From contig NZ_FMAD01000016.1 of the NCBI RefSeq assembly GCF_900094595.1, forward strand, positions 1 through 64,000: a stretch of DNA of 64,000 nucleotides. Direction: 5' to 3'. Source of the stretch: Cupriavidus alkaliphilus (GTDB taxonomy: Bacteria > Pseudomonadota > Gammaproteobacteria > Burkholderiales > Burkholderiaceae). The translations under genes and the position numbers were made by a program. The notes beneath the pieces were generated by a model. The model worked only from the letters and a program-made list of their open reading frames with translations. It did no database searches and was not told the DNA's origin. Positions 1 through 7,966 of this stretch are shown here, piece after piece (the first letter of the stretch is position 1; every line of letters starts with the position of its first letter).

Positions 1-257
1 TAGGTGGCGGGGGTGGCGATGGCGACCAGCGGCAGCACCACGTCGCACTTGCGGATGTTGTACTCGATCCACTCGCGGTTGATGGTGATGTCGCCCTCGA
101 AGAAGTGCATGCGCGGGTGGTCGACGAGGTCGCCCAGGCGGTCCGTGTTCATGTCCATGCCGTAGACCTCCCACGGCGTGGTTTCCAGGATGCGGCGCGT
201 CAGGTGGTGGCCGATAAAGCCGTTGACGCCGAGGATGAGTACTTTCTTGACTGGCAT
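1..257 (-). CDS. ArnA C-terminal-like NAD-dependent epimerase/decarboxylase (partial, C-terminus outside window)
   Basis: Only the first 85 codons are in the window. The protein begins MPVKKVLILGVNGFIGHH, a Rossmann nucleotide-binding start with a GxxGFIG loop. It continues with 'HFFEGDITINREWIEY' and 'KCDVVLPLVAIATPA', which closely match the UDP-glucuronate oxidative decarboxylase domain of ArnA. That enzyme makes UDP-4-keto-pentose for 4-amino-4-deoxy-L-arabinose modification of lipid A. It starts 3 bp after the arnT stop, so the two are co-transcribed on the minus strand. The length is unknown, so it could be a stand-alone decarboxylase rather than a full bifunctional ArnA. Start and frame are clear; exact substrate is inferred. 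Confidence 0.85.
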   Translation of the reverse strand, partial: MPVKKVLILGVNGFIGHHLTRRILETTPWEVYGMDMNTDRLGDLVDHPRMHFFEGDITINREWIEYNIRKCDVVLPLVAIATPAT

Positions 258-260
258 GCG

Positions 261-2039
261 TTAAGGAATGGCAGGGGAGTCGGAAACAAGCCGGCGCGCC
301 TCGCGCCCGGCCAGGGGAAAGTTGGACACTGCGACGCGGCGCCAGTCGCGTGCGACGACATGCATGGGGACGCGCGCGCTCAGCTCGGCAAACGCTTGCG
401 GCGACAGCAGCGCGACGGCGCGCGGCCCATGCTGCCAGGCGTCGGCGAAGGCAGCGACGGTCGGCACCCACTTCCGCGGCTCCTGCGCGGCGCCGAAGGC
501 GAGTTCGTCAGCCTGCGCCACCATGGTGAGCGGATGGCGCAGGTAGAACGGCAGCGTATGGTCGAGCATGCCGACGCCGTACAGCGGCATGCCGGGCCGC
601 AGCACGCGCGCGATCGGCGCGACCAGGTCGATGCCCGAAGCCGCACGGCCGATGGCTTCGTGCCCGAGCAGCGCGATGGAAAATGCCAGCAGCATGCCGA
701 AGGCATAGCCCGTGACACTGGCCATGCGGCCCCGGCGCCGCAGCAGCCACAGCGCCGCGGCGGCGCTTGCCAGCACCAGCGCGCATGCCAGCGCTGCCCA
801 GATTGCATAGTTGCGGTACAGCGCGTTGGGGGTGTTGTTGGCATCCAGCTTGGCCACCAGCGGGCTTGCCAGCAATCCAATGGCGCCGAGCAGCAGCATG
901 GCGCGCAATTGCCGGCTCCAGGTCCGCTCGCAGCTCTGCGTCAGCGCCACGCCGCCAAGGATGCCGAGCGCAGGGAACATCGGCACGATATAGCCCGGCA
1001 GTTTCGAACCCGACAGACTGAAGAACACGAAGATCGACAGCGCCCATATCGCCGCCATCAGCGCGGGCTGGAACGGCAGGGCAATGCCGGCTGCATGCGC
1101 CACCCCGGCGCGCTGCGTCACCGCGCGCACCATGCCCGGCAGCAAGCCCAGCCATGGCAGGAATCCGCCCGCCAGCAGCGGCACGAAATACCACGGCGCG
1201 CCGGTGCGCGCGTGCACGGTCGAGGTATAGCGCTGCCAGTGCTCATGGATGAAGAAGAAACGCAGGAATTCCGGGTTGCGTTGCGCCACCAGCCAGTACC
1301 ACGGCACCGCCACCAGCAGCATCAGCGCGATCCCGGCGGGCGCATGCAGGCGCCGCCACAGGGACAGGTCGCGCGTCACGCCGGTGTAGAGCACCAGCAC
1401 CAGCCCGGGCAGCGCTACGCCGACCAGCCCCTTGGTCAGCACCGCCACGCCCATTGCCGCCCAGCACGCCAGCATCCAGCGGCGGCGCGCGGCGGGCGTC
1501 GCCGCCGGATGCTGCGCCAGCAGCAGGGTGGCCAGCACGCACGCCATGGCGCCGGACAGCGTCATGTCGAGCGTGTTGAAATGCGCCGCGATGTTCCACA
1601 TCGGCGCGCTGGCCAGCACCAGCCCGGCCATCAGCCCGGCGCGGGCGCCGAACCAGCGTGCGGCCGCCAGCATCGATACCCCCAGCCCCGCTGCGCCCGC
1701 CAGCGCCACGCACAGCCGCGCCTGCCAGTCGCCGATGCCGAACAGGGCGTACGACAGCGCCGTCATCCACATGTGGAACGGCGGTTTCTCAAAGTACTTC
1801 AGGCCGTCGTAGCGGATCGTGACCCAGTCGCCGCTGCCCAGCATCTCGCGCGCGATCTCGGCATAGCGGCCTTCATCGGGACCGAGCAGGTGGCGCATGC
1901 CGAGCGTGCCGAACCATAGCAGCGCAAAGGCCAGCACTACCAGCGCCGGTGCCAGCGCCGGCATGCCGTCCACGCGCAAGGCAGCCCTGGCGGCGATAGG
2001 CCCGGGCTCGGCGGCAAGGCGATCGGAATGCTGGGGCAT
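261..2039 (-). CDS. arnT: ArnT-like lipid A 4-amino-4-deoxy-L-arabinose transferase (GT83 family glycosyltransferase)
   Basis: 592-residue polytopic inner-membrane protein. The first luminal loop carries 'GPDEGRYAEIAREML', the acidic signature of PMT/ArnT glycosyltransferases that use undecaprenyl-phosphate sugar donors, followed by 'GLKYFEKPPFHMW'. Many long hydrophobic stretches follow, as expected for about 12 membrane helices with a periplasmic C-terminal part. The family transfers L-Ara4N to lipid A phosphates in the periplasm, giving polymyxin and cationic peptide resistance. It is the upstream gene of an arnT-arnA-like pair and diverges from a PmrA/QseB-type two-component system, the classical regulator type for this pathway. 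Other PMT-type sugar transferases cannot be excluded, but the neighbour supports ArnT. Confidence 0.85.
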   Translation of the reverse strand: MPQHSDRLAAEPGPIAARAALRVDGMPALAPALVVLAFALLWFGTLGMRHLLGPDEGRYAEIAREMLGSGDWVTIRYDGLKYFEKPPFHMWMTALSYALFGIGDWQARLCVALAGAAGLGVSMLAAARWFGARAGLMAGLVLASAPMWNIAAHFNTLDMTLSGAMACVLATLLLAQHPAATPAARRRWMLACWAAMGVAVLTKGLVGVALPGLVLVLYTGVTRDLSLWRRLHAPAGIALMLLVAVPWYWLVAQRNPEFLRFFFIHEHWQRYTSTVHARTGAPWYFVPLLAGGFLPWLGLLPGMVRAVTQRAGVAHAAGIALPFQPALMAAIWALSIFVFFSLSGSKLPGYIVPMFPALGILGGVALTQSCERTWSRQLRAMLLLGAIGLLASPLVAKLDANNTPNALYRNYAIWAALACALVLASAAAALWLLRRRGRMASVTGYAFGMLLAFSIALLGHEAIGRAASGIDLVAPIARVLRPGMPLYGVGMLDHTLPFYLRHPLTMVAQADELAFGAAQEPRKWVPTVAAFADAWQHGPRAVALLSPQAFAELSARVPMHVVARDWRRVAVSNFPLAGREARRLVSDSPAIP

Positions 2040-2180
2040 GCGGGGTGGCTCGGAATGGGCGGAAAATCGGGCGCGGGCAAGCGCGGGCAGGCCGGCGCGA
2101 GCGGAGCATGTCCACGCCGGCGCGGTGCGCCGCGTTGTACGGACAGTGCCGGAAACGTGTGCGGAGCATAATTTGCGAAC

Positions 2181-2197
2181 CTTAACGGCACATTAAG
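2181..2197. promoter_or_regulatory. PmrA-like box (TTAA direct repeat) between arnT and the response regulator
   Basis: CTTAAC-GGCAC-ATTAAG places two TTAA cores exactly 11 bp apart, the half-site spacing known for PmrA/BasR (YTTAAK-N5-YTTAAK). It lies in the 213-bp divergent gap between arnT (minus) and the response-regulator gene (plus). A TATGCT/ATTATG AT-rich patch near 2164-2172 could be part of the minus-strand promoter, but its spacing to the box is not canonical. Match is seen; function is inferred. Confidence 0.5.
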
Positions 2198-2252
2198 CGG
2201 CCGCGCCTTTTGTCCCAGCAGCTGCCGTGATACCTCCAGGCCACTCCAGAGC

Positions 2253-2924
2253 ATGAGACTCCTTATCGTTGAAGACGACCCGATGCTGGGCGACGGCCTG
2301 CGCCGCGGCCTGCAGCTGCTCGACTACGCAGTTGACTGGTTCCGCAACGGCACCGATGCCGACCACGCGCTCGCGCTCGCCCACTACGATGCCGTGGTGC
2401 TGGACCTGGGCCTGCCCGGCGATGACGGCATGACCCTGCTGGCACGCTGGCGCGCGCGCGGCAGCCGCATCCCGGTGATCGTCCTGACCGCGCGCGATGC
2501 CGTCGACAGCCGCATCGGCGGGCTCGATGCCGGTGCCGACGACTACCTGGTCAAGCCGGTCGCGCTCGACGAGCTGGCGGCGCGGCTGCGCGCGGTCACG
2601 CGCCGTGCGGCGGGCATGTCCGCGCCGGTGTGGCAGCACGGCGCGCTGAGCTTCCACCCGGCCGCGCGCCAGGCGTACTGGCAGGGCAAGCCGGTCGAGC
2701 TGACCAGCCGCGAAGCCATGCTGCTGGAGCTGCTGCTGGCCCATCCCAACCGTCTGCTGACGCGCGAGGTGCTGCGCGACAAGCTCTATGACTGGCAGGG
2801 CGGCATCGAGAGCAATGCGCTCGAGGTCCATATCCACCACCTGCGCCGCAAGATCCATCCGAAGATCGTGCGCACCTTCCGCGGCGCCGGCTACACGCTG
2901 GGCGCGGCCGAGGACTGCGCATGA
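2253..2924 (+). CDS. OmpR/PhoB-family response regulator (PmrA/QseB type)
   Basis: 223 residues. The receiver domain (about 1-115) starts MRLLIVEDDPMLGDGL with the acidic pocket 'EDD', the phospho-acceptor Asp in 'AVVLDLGLPGDDGM' and the conserved Lys in 'DDYLVKPV'. The C-terminal winged-helix domain (about 125-220) ends 'VHIHHLRRKIHPKIVRTFRGAGYTLG', typical of OmpR-type DNA binding. The kinase gene overlaps its end by 4 bp (ATGA), so the two are translationally coupled. Position opposite arnT and the TTAA repeat upstream suggest it controls lipid A modification, as PmrA does in enterics; QseB-like specificity is the main alternative. Confidence 0.9.
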   Translation: MRLLIVEDDPMLGDGLRRGLQLLDYAVDWFRNGTDADHALALAHYDAVVLDLGLPGDDGMTLLARWRARGSRIPVIVLTARDAVDSRIGGLDAGADDYLVKPVALDELAARLRAVTRRAAGMSAPVWQHGALSFHPAARQAYWQGKPVELTSREAMLLELLLAHPNRLLTREVLRDKLYDWQGGIESNALEVHIHHLRRKIHPKIVRTFRGAGYTLGAAEDCA

Positions 2925-4291
2925 CGTTGCAGCGCAGGCTGGTGCTGGCGGTGCTGGTGGCCGCGCCGGTGGTATGGCTGCTGACACTCGGCATGACTTA
3001 TGTGCGGGCGCGGCACGAGATCAACGAGCTCTATGACACCGACATGGTGCGCATGGCGCTGCAGATGCAGTCGGTGGTGCCGCTGGTCGACATCGGCGCC
3101 GGCATGTCGCGCGCGCGCGTGCCGCGGCTCGACCAGGGCGACCTGGGCGACGCCGGCCTGGGCGACCTGGCCATCGCCGCGTGGCTGCCCGACGGCAAGC
3201 CGCTGCATATCGATCCCGACGGCGACAAGCTGCCGCGCGCCGAGGGCGTCAAGGGCTTTACCGACGTCACGCTCGAGCGGCAGCGCTGGCGGCTCTATTA
3301 CCTCGACGATCCCGATACCGGCTGGCGCGTGTGCGTGGGCCAGCAGCTGGGCGAGCGCAATGAGCTGATTCTGTCCTACATCGCCGCGCAGGTGCTGCCG
3401 TGGGCGGTGGGCCTGCCGCTGCTGATCGGCCTGCTGATCGGCTTCATGCGACGCGCGATGGCGCCGGTGCGCACGCTGTCCGCGGATATCGAGGCGCGCG
3501 CCGCGGACGATCGCCGTCCGCTCGGGCTCGATGCCGTGCCCGGCGAACTGGTGCCGCTGGTGCATGCGATGAACCGGCTGCTGGCGCGCGTTTCCGATTC
3601 GATCGAGCATGAGCGGCGCCTGACCGCCGATGCCGCGCACGAGATGCGCACGCCGCTGGCCGCGCTCAAGGCACAGTGGGAAATCGCCGAACGCTCGCCC
3701 GATCGCGACGAACGCGCGCTGGCGCAGGCCAATGTCGCGGCCGGCATCGACCGCATCGGCCGGCTGGTGTCGCAGCTGCTGACGCTGAGCCGGCTCGAAG
3801 ACGCCGCCGGGCTGCCGTCGCGCCAGCCGGTCAACTGGGTGACGGTGGCACAGCAGGCGCTGTCCGATTGCCTGGCGCTGGCGCAGCAGAAGCAGGTCGA
3901 CGTGGAACTGGCCTGGCCGCCGCAAGGCCAGTCGCCGTTGCCCGTCGCGGGCGACCCCGCGCTGCTGTCGCTGCTGCTGCGCAACCTGCTCGACAACGCC
4001 ATCCGCTACAGCCCGCCGGGCGCGCTGGTGCGGGTCGAGTTCCGGCCCGACAGCGTCACCGTGCGCGACCAGGGCCCCGGGGTCGCGCCGGAGCTGCTGG
4101 CGCGCCTCGGCGACCGCTTCTTCCGCGGCGCCGGGCAGCGCGAGCAGGGCCACGGCCTGGGCATTTCCATCGCGCGTCGGGTGGCGCGGCTGCATGGGCT
4201 GGAGATGGCGTTTGCCAACCGCGTGGACCAGGCTCAGGGTGGAGCCGGCACCGGCACAGGCCTGGCCGTGCGCATCGTCCACGGCGGCTGA
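2921..4291 (+). CDS. Sensor histidine kinase (PmrB/QseC type)
   Basis: 456 residues. One N-terminal membrane helix (about 5-27), a periplasmic sensor loop and a second helix (about 155-178, 'VLPWAVGLPLLIGLLIGF') precede a HAMP-like linker. The dimerisation and phospho-acceptor motif is 'TADAAHEMRTPLAAL', followed by an HATPase domain with an N box ('NLLDNAIRYS'), 'DQGPGV' and 'GHGLGISI'. It phosphorylates the response regulator encoded immediately upstream, with which it overlaps by 4 bp. The signal sensed is not visible; in PmrB/QseC relatives it is metal ions, low pH or host cues. A strong bidirectional terminator follows. Confidence 0.9.
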   Translation: MTLQRRLVLAVLVAAPVVWLLTLGMTYVRARHEINELYDTDMVRMALQMQSVVPLVDIGAGMSRARVPRLDQGDLGDAGLGDLAIAAWLPDGKPLHIDPDGDKLPRAEGVKGFTDVTLERQRWRLYYLDDPDTGWRVCVGQQLGERNELILSYIAAQVLPWAVGLPLLIGLLIGFMRRAMAPVRTLSADIEARAADDRRPLGLDAVPGELVPLVHAMNRLLARVSDSIEHERRLTADAAHEMRTPLAALKAQWEIAERSPDRDERALAQANVAAGIDRIGRLVSQLLTLSRLEDAAGLPSRQPVNWVTVAQQALSDCLALAQQKQVDVELAWPPQGQSPLPVAGDPALLSLLLRNLLDNAIRYSPPGALVRVEFRPDSVTVRDQGPGVAPELLARLGDRFFRGAGQREQGHGLGISIARRVARLHGLEMAFANRVDQAQGGAGTGTGLAVRIVHGG

Positions 4292-4298
4292 AAAGACA

Positions 4299-4328
4299 AC
4301 GCCCCGCACGGCTTCCCGTGCGGGGCGT
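4299..4328. terminator. Bidirectional intrinsic terminator between the sensor kinase and tex
   Basis: Perfect 13-bp inverted repeat: ACGCCCCGCACGG, loop CTTC, then CCGTGCGGGGCGT. It sits between two convergent genes and can serve both. The U-tract is weak on both strands. Confidence 0.75.
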
Positions 4329-4348
4329 CGTGGCCGAAGCAGGCGCGC

Positions 4349-6697
4349 TCAGCGCTTGAGCTTGGCGAAGGCGGCGGCCATGGCGCCGGCCGGCTCCGGC
4401 TCGCGGCGGCCGCCGCCGAAGCCCTTGCCGCCGCCATTGCGCTGGCCGCCACGGTCGCCGCCACCGGCGCGCGCCGCGGCCTGGCCGGGCTCGTCGTCCA
4501 GCCGCATCGACAGGCCGATGCGGTTGCGCTTGACGTCGACCTCCATCACCTTGACCTTGACGATCTGGCCGGCCTTGACCACTTCATGCGCGTCCTTGAC
4601 GAACTTGTTCGACAGCGCCGAGATATGGACCAGGCCGTCCTGGTGCACGCCGATATCGACAAACGCGCCGAACGCGGCCACGTTGGTGACCACGCCTTCG
4701 AGCACCATGCCGGGCTGCAGGTCCTTGACGTCCTCGACGCCTTCCTGGAAGGTCGCGGTCTTGAATTCCGGGCGCGGGTCGCGGCCCGGCTTTTCCAGTT
4801 CGGACAGGATGTCGCGCACGGTGGGCAGGCCGAACGCATCGTCGGTGAACTTTTCCGGCGACAGGCCGCGCAGCGCCTCGCGGTTGCCCATCACATCGCG
4901 CAGGCCCTTCTTGACGTGGTCCAGGATGCGTTGCACCACCGGATACGCTTCCGGGTGCACCGACGAGCGGTCGAGCGGATTGTCGCCGTCGTTGATGCGC
5001 AGGAAGCCCGCGGCCTGCTCGAAGGTCTTGTCGCCCAGGCGCGGCACCTGCTTCAGCGCATTGCGGTTGGCGAAGGCGCCGTTGGCGTCGCGGAACTCGA
5101 CGATATTGCGCGCCAGCACCGAATTCAGGCCCGACACGCGCGCCAGCAGCGGCGCCGAGGCGGTATTGACGTCGACGCCGACGGCGTTGACGCAGTCCTC
5201 GACCACCGCGTCCAGCGCGCGCGCCAGCTCACGCTGGTTGACGTCGTGCTGGTACTGGCCCACGCCGATCGACTTGGGATCGATCTTGACCAGCTCGGCC
5301 AGCGGGTCCTGCAGCCGGCGCGCGATCGACACCGCCCCGCGCAGCGACACATCCAGGTCCGGGAATTCCTTGGCGGCCAGCTCCGACGCCGAATAGACCG
5401 AGGCGCCGGCCTCGCTGACCACGATCTTGGTCAGCCTGAGCTCGGGCATCTGCTTCATCAGGTCCTGCACCAGCTTGTCGGTCTCGCGGCTGGCGGTGCC
5501 ATTGCCGATCGAGACCAGCGCCACGCCGTGCTGCCTTGCCAGGCGCGCCAGCACGGCCAGCGAGCCGTTCCAGTCGCGGCGCGGCTCGTGCGGATAGATG
5601 GTGGCGGTTTCCAGCAGCTTGCCGGTGCTGTCGACCACCGCTACCTTGCAGCCGGTGCGGATGCCCGGGTCGATCCCCATCACCGACTTGGGGCCGGCCG
5701 GCGCCGCCAGCAGCAGCTCGTGCAGGTTGCGGCCGAACACCTTGATGGCCTCGCTCTCGGCGGTCTCGCGCAGCTGCGTCAGCAGCTCGGTCTCCAGGTG
5801 CGGCTGCACCTTGACGCGCCAGCACCAGCGGCACACGTCGCCCAGCCACTTGTCGGCGGGGCGGCCCAGCTGCTGGATGCCGACATGGCGCGCGATCATG
5901 CCTTCGCACGGATGCGGCACCAGCGCGTCCTGCTCTTCGCCCAGCCCCAGCTTGACCATCAGCACGCCGGCATTGCGGCCGCGGAACAGCGCCAGCGCGC
6001 GATGCGACGGCACCGTGCGAATGGTTTCGCTGTAAGCGTAGTAGTCGCGGAACTTCTCTTCCTCGGCGGTTTCCTTGCCTTCCATCACGGTCGACGCGAC
6101 CACGCCGTTGTTCCACAGGTGCTCGCGCAGTTTGCCCAGCAGTTCGGCGGTTTCGCCGAACTGCTCCGACAGGATGTCGCGCGCGCCGTCGAGCGCGGCC
6201 TTGACGTCGGGCACGCCGCCGTCGGCGGTGGGGTTGCCGTTGACGTACTTCGCCGCCTCGGTCTGCGGGTCGAGCGTGGGATCGGCCAGCAAGGCCAGCG
6301 CCAGCGGTTCCAGCCCGCATTCGCGCGCGATCTGGGCGCGCGTGCGGCGCTTGGGCTTGTAAGGCAGGTAGAGGTCTTCCAGCGCCTGCTTGGTTTGCGC
6401 GGCTTCGATCGCGGCCTGCAGCTCGGGCGTGAGCTTGCCTTGTTCCTCGATCGACGCCAGGATCGCGGCACGGCGGTCTTCCATGTCGCGCAGGTACAGC
6501 AGGCGCTCTTCCAGGTTGCGCAGCTGCGTATCGTCGAGGTTGCCGGTGACCTCCTTGCGGTAGCGGGCGATGAAGGGGACGGTGGCGCCTTCATCGAGCA
6601 GCGCCACGGCCGCGGCCACCTGGCGGGGCTGCACGGACAGTTCGGCCGCGATGAGCGAAACGATCTTTTGCGAGACGGATGCGGGCAGGTTGGACAT
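4349..6697 (-). CDS. tex: Tex family RNA-binding transcriptional accessory protein
   Basis: 782 residues, the usual length for Tex. The N-terminal helical region includes 'VPFIARYRKEVTGNLDD', diagnostic for the family. A YqgF/RuvC-like fold follows with 'GIDPGIRTGCKVAVVD' in the middle, then helix-hairpin-helix repeats ('LLARVSGLNSVLARNIV', 'QVPRLGDKTFEQAAGF'). A C-terminal S1 domain ('GMVLEGVVTNVAAFGAFVDIG' onward) binds nucleic acid. The tail is Gly/Arg-rich. Tex acts in the cytoplasm in transcription and RNA metabolism, and in Bordetella it affects toxin expression. It is a single-gene unit ending against the terminator at about 4.3 kb. Confidence 0.95.
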   Translation of the reverse strand: MSNLPASVSQKIVSLIAAELSVQPRQVAAAVALLDEGATVPFIARYRKEVTGNLDDTQLRNLEERLLYLRDMEDRRAAILASIEEQGKLTPELQAAIEAAQTKQALEDLYLPYKPKRRTRAQIARECGLEPLALALLADPTLDPQTEAAKYVNGNPTADGGVPDVKAALDGARDILSEQFGETAELLGKLREHLWNNGVVASTVMEGKETAEEEKFRDYYAYSETIRTVPSHRALALFRGRNAGVLMVKLGLGEEQDALVPHPCEGMIARHVGIQQLGRPADKWLGDVCRWCWRVKVQPHLETELLTQLRETAESEAIKVFGRNLHELLLAAPAGPKSVMGIDPGIRTGCKVAVVDSTGKLLETATIYPHEPRRDWNGSLAVLARLARQHGVALVSIGNGTASRETDKLVQDLMKQMPELRLTKIVVSEAGASVYSASELAAKEFPDLDVSLRGAVSIARRLQDPLAELVKIDPKSIGVGQYQHDVNQRELARALDAVVEDCVNAVGVDVNTASAPLLARVSGLNSVLARNIVEFRDANGAFANRNALKQVPRLGDKTFEQAAGFLRINDGDNPLDRSSVHPEAYPVVQRILDHVKKGLRDVMGNREALRGLSPEKFTDDAFGLPTVRDILSELEKPGRDPRPEFKTATFQEGVEDVKDLQPGMVLEGVVTNVAAFGAFVDIGVHQDGLVHISALSNKFVKDAHEVVKAGQIVKVKVMEVDVKRNRIGLSMRLDDEPGQAAARAGGGDRGGQRNGGGKGFGGGRREPEPAGAMAAAFAKLKR

Positions 6698-6863
6698 CGT
6701 GGAACGCAGCGTGAGACGCAGTCAGTCGAAAGCGGGGCATTTTGCCACAAGCGCGCTGGCCTCCGGCGGGGCCGGCGCCGTGGCTCCGGCGGGAGGCGTT
6801 GCCCGCACCTGCGCAGGGGCCGGCGGGCAGGCCGCGCTCCGGCCCGGATGCTAGAATCCGGAC

Positions 6864-7661
6864 ATGATCGTCAAGCCCCGCCCGGCCGCCGCCAAGGCCA
6901 CCCTCCCGGCCATGCCATCCTTCGCCAACGTGCCCGATTTCATCCTGATCCGCCGCGGTGCCCTGGCCGCCGTGGCCGTGGCGGCCTGTGCCGCGCTGAT
7001 GCCGCTGCGCGCGGCGCAGGCGCAGGCATCGGCGCCCGCCGCCAGCGCCGCACCCGCCGCCGCGCGTGACTTTGCCGCCGAGCGCAAGGCCATCGGGGAC
7101 TCGCGCGCCTGGACCAACTACCGTTTTGCCGCCGCCGAGCGCGAGTGCTACAGCAAGTTCTTCGTCACCCGCTGCATCGACAACGCCAAGGAAATCCAGC
7201 GCGAGGAGCTGCAGGTGCTGCGCAAGCGCGAGCTGGAAGTGGGCGAGGCCGAGCGCGCCCACCGCGCCGCCGAGCGCGACCGCGAGCAGGCCCTGCGCCG
7301 TGCCGAGTTCGAGGCCAGCCAGCCGCAGCGCGCCGCCAGCGAGCAGTCCAGCCGCGAGGCCTACGAGAAAAAACAGCAGGAACAGCAGCTGCGCGACGCG
7401 CAGCGACAGGCCGACGCCCCGCAGCGTGCCGCCAACGCCCAGGCCTATGAAAAGAAGCAGTCCGACTTCGATGCCCGCATGCGCGAGGCGCAGCAGAAGG
7501 GCGCGGAACAGGCCCGCCAGCGCCAGGAGAACGTGAAGGCGTACGAAGACAAGCAGCGCGACCTCGAGCAGCGCCAGAAGGCGCTGGAAGAGCGGCGCGC
7601 CAAGGCCCGGGAGCAGCAACAGGGCGGCCCGGCGTCGGCGCCGCGCCCGTTCGGCTTCTGA
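6864..7661 (+). CDS. Secreted coiled-coil protein, Gln/Arg/Glu-rich, unknown function
   Basis: 265 residues from ATG 6864; ATG 6912 is an alternative that keeps the signal peptide. A hydrophobic stretch ('GALAAVAVAACAALMPLRAAQA') ending AQA suggests Sec export and cleavage near residue 54. The mature part has two cysteines ('AERECYSKFFVTRCID') followed by about 150 residues of charged, Gln/Arg/Glu/Ala-rich sequence with no breaks, which should form a long coiled coil. No catalytic motif is visible. A TAGAAT -10-like hexamer at 6852-6857 would put the start of transcription at or next to ATG 6864, so either the mRNA is leaderless or translation begins at 6912. Family not recognised. Confidence 0.75.
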   Translation: MIVKPRPAAAKATLPAMPSFANVPDFILIRRGALAAVAVAACAALMPLRAAQAQASAPAASAAPAAARDFAAERKAIGDSRAWTNYRFAAAERECYSKFFVTRCIDNAKEIQREELQVLRKRELEVGEAERAHRAAERDREQALRRAEFEASQPQRAASEQSSREAYEKKQQEQQLRDAQRQADAPQRAANAQAYEKKQSDFDARMREAQQKGAEQARQRQENVKAYEDKQRDLEQRQKALEERRAKAREQQQGGPASAPRPFGF

Positions 7662-7687
7662 GCCGGGTGATGGCAGCGGAGGCATGG

Positions 7688-7891
7688 ATGGACAGCAACC
7701 TGAATACCCTCGAACGGCGCATCATGGAGTTGCAGATCGAGCACCGCGATCTCGACTTCCTGATCGACCGGCTGGCCGACGATGCGGTCCATGACGAATT
7801 GCAGCTGCGCCGGCTGAAGAAGCGCCGGCTCAAGCTGAAGGACGCCATCACGCTGCTGCAGCTTCAGCTCGAACCCGACGTGCCGGCCTGA
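7688..7891 (+). CDS. DUF465 (YdcH-like) small helical protein
   Basis: 67 residues from ATG 7688, chosen because GGAGG at 7678-7682 lies 5 bases before it; GTG 7667 or ATG 7670 would add seven or six residues. The sequence is an antiparallel helical hairpin: 'NTLERRIMELQIEHRDLDFLIDRL' then 'LQLRRLKKRRLKLKDAITLLQ'. This is the DUF465 pattern, with the conserved H-R-x-L-D and basic L-K-K-R-R-L-K-L-K-D segments. Function is unknown in the family. It follows the coiled-coil gene by 26 bp and precedes dinG, and may be co-transcribed with either. Confidence 0.85.
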   Translation: MDSNLNTLERRIMELQIEHRDLDFLIDRLADDAVHDELQLRRLKKRRLKLKDAITLLQLQLEPDVPA

Positions 7892-7966
7892 GCGCCGTCG
7901 CGCCCCGGGCGCGGCGATGCCGGCAAGCGCCGCCGGTTTGCCGCAGCCCATACAACATTCCCCACC

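Noticed and set aside
105..1919. A 604-codon open frame opposite arnT
   Set aside because: It is rich in His, Arg and Gln as expected from the complement of a GC-rich coding strand, has no recognisable domain, and ArnT is clear on the other strand.
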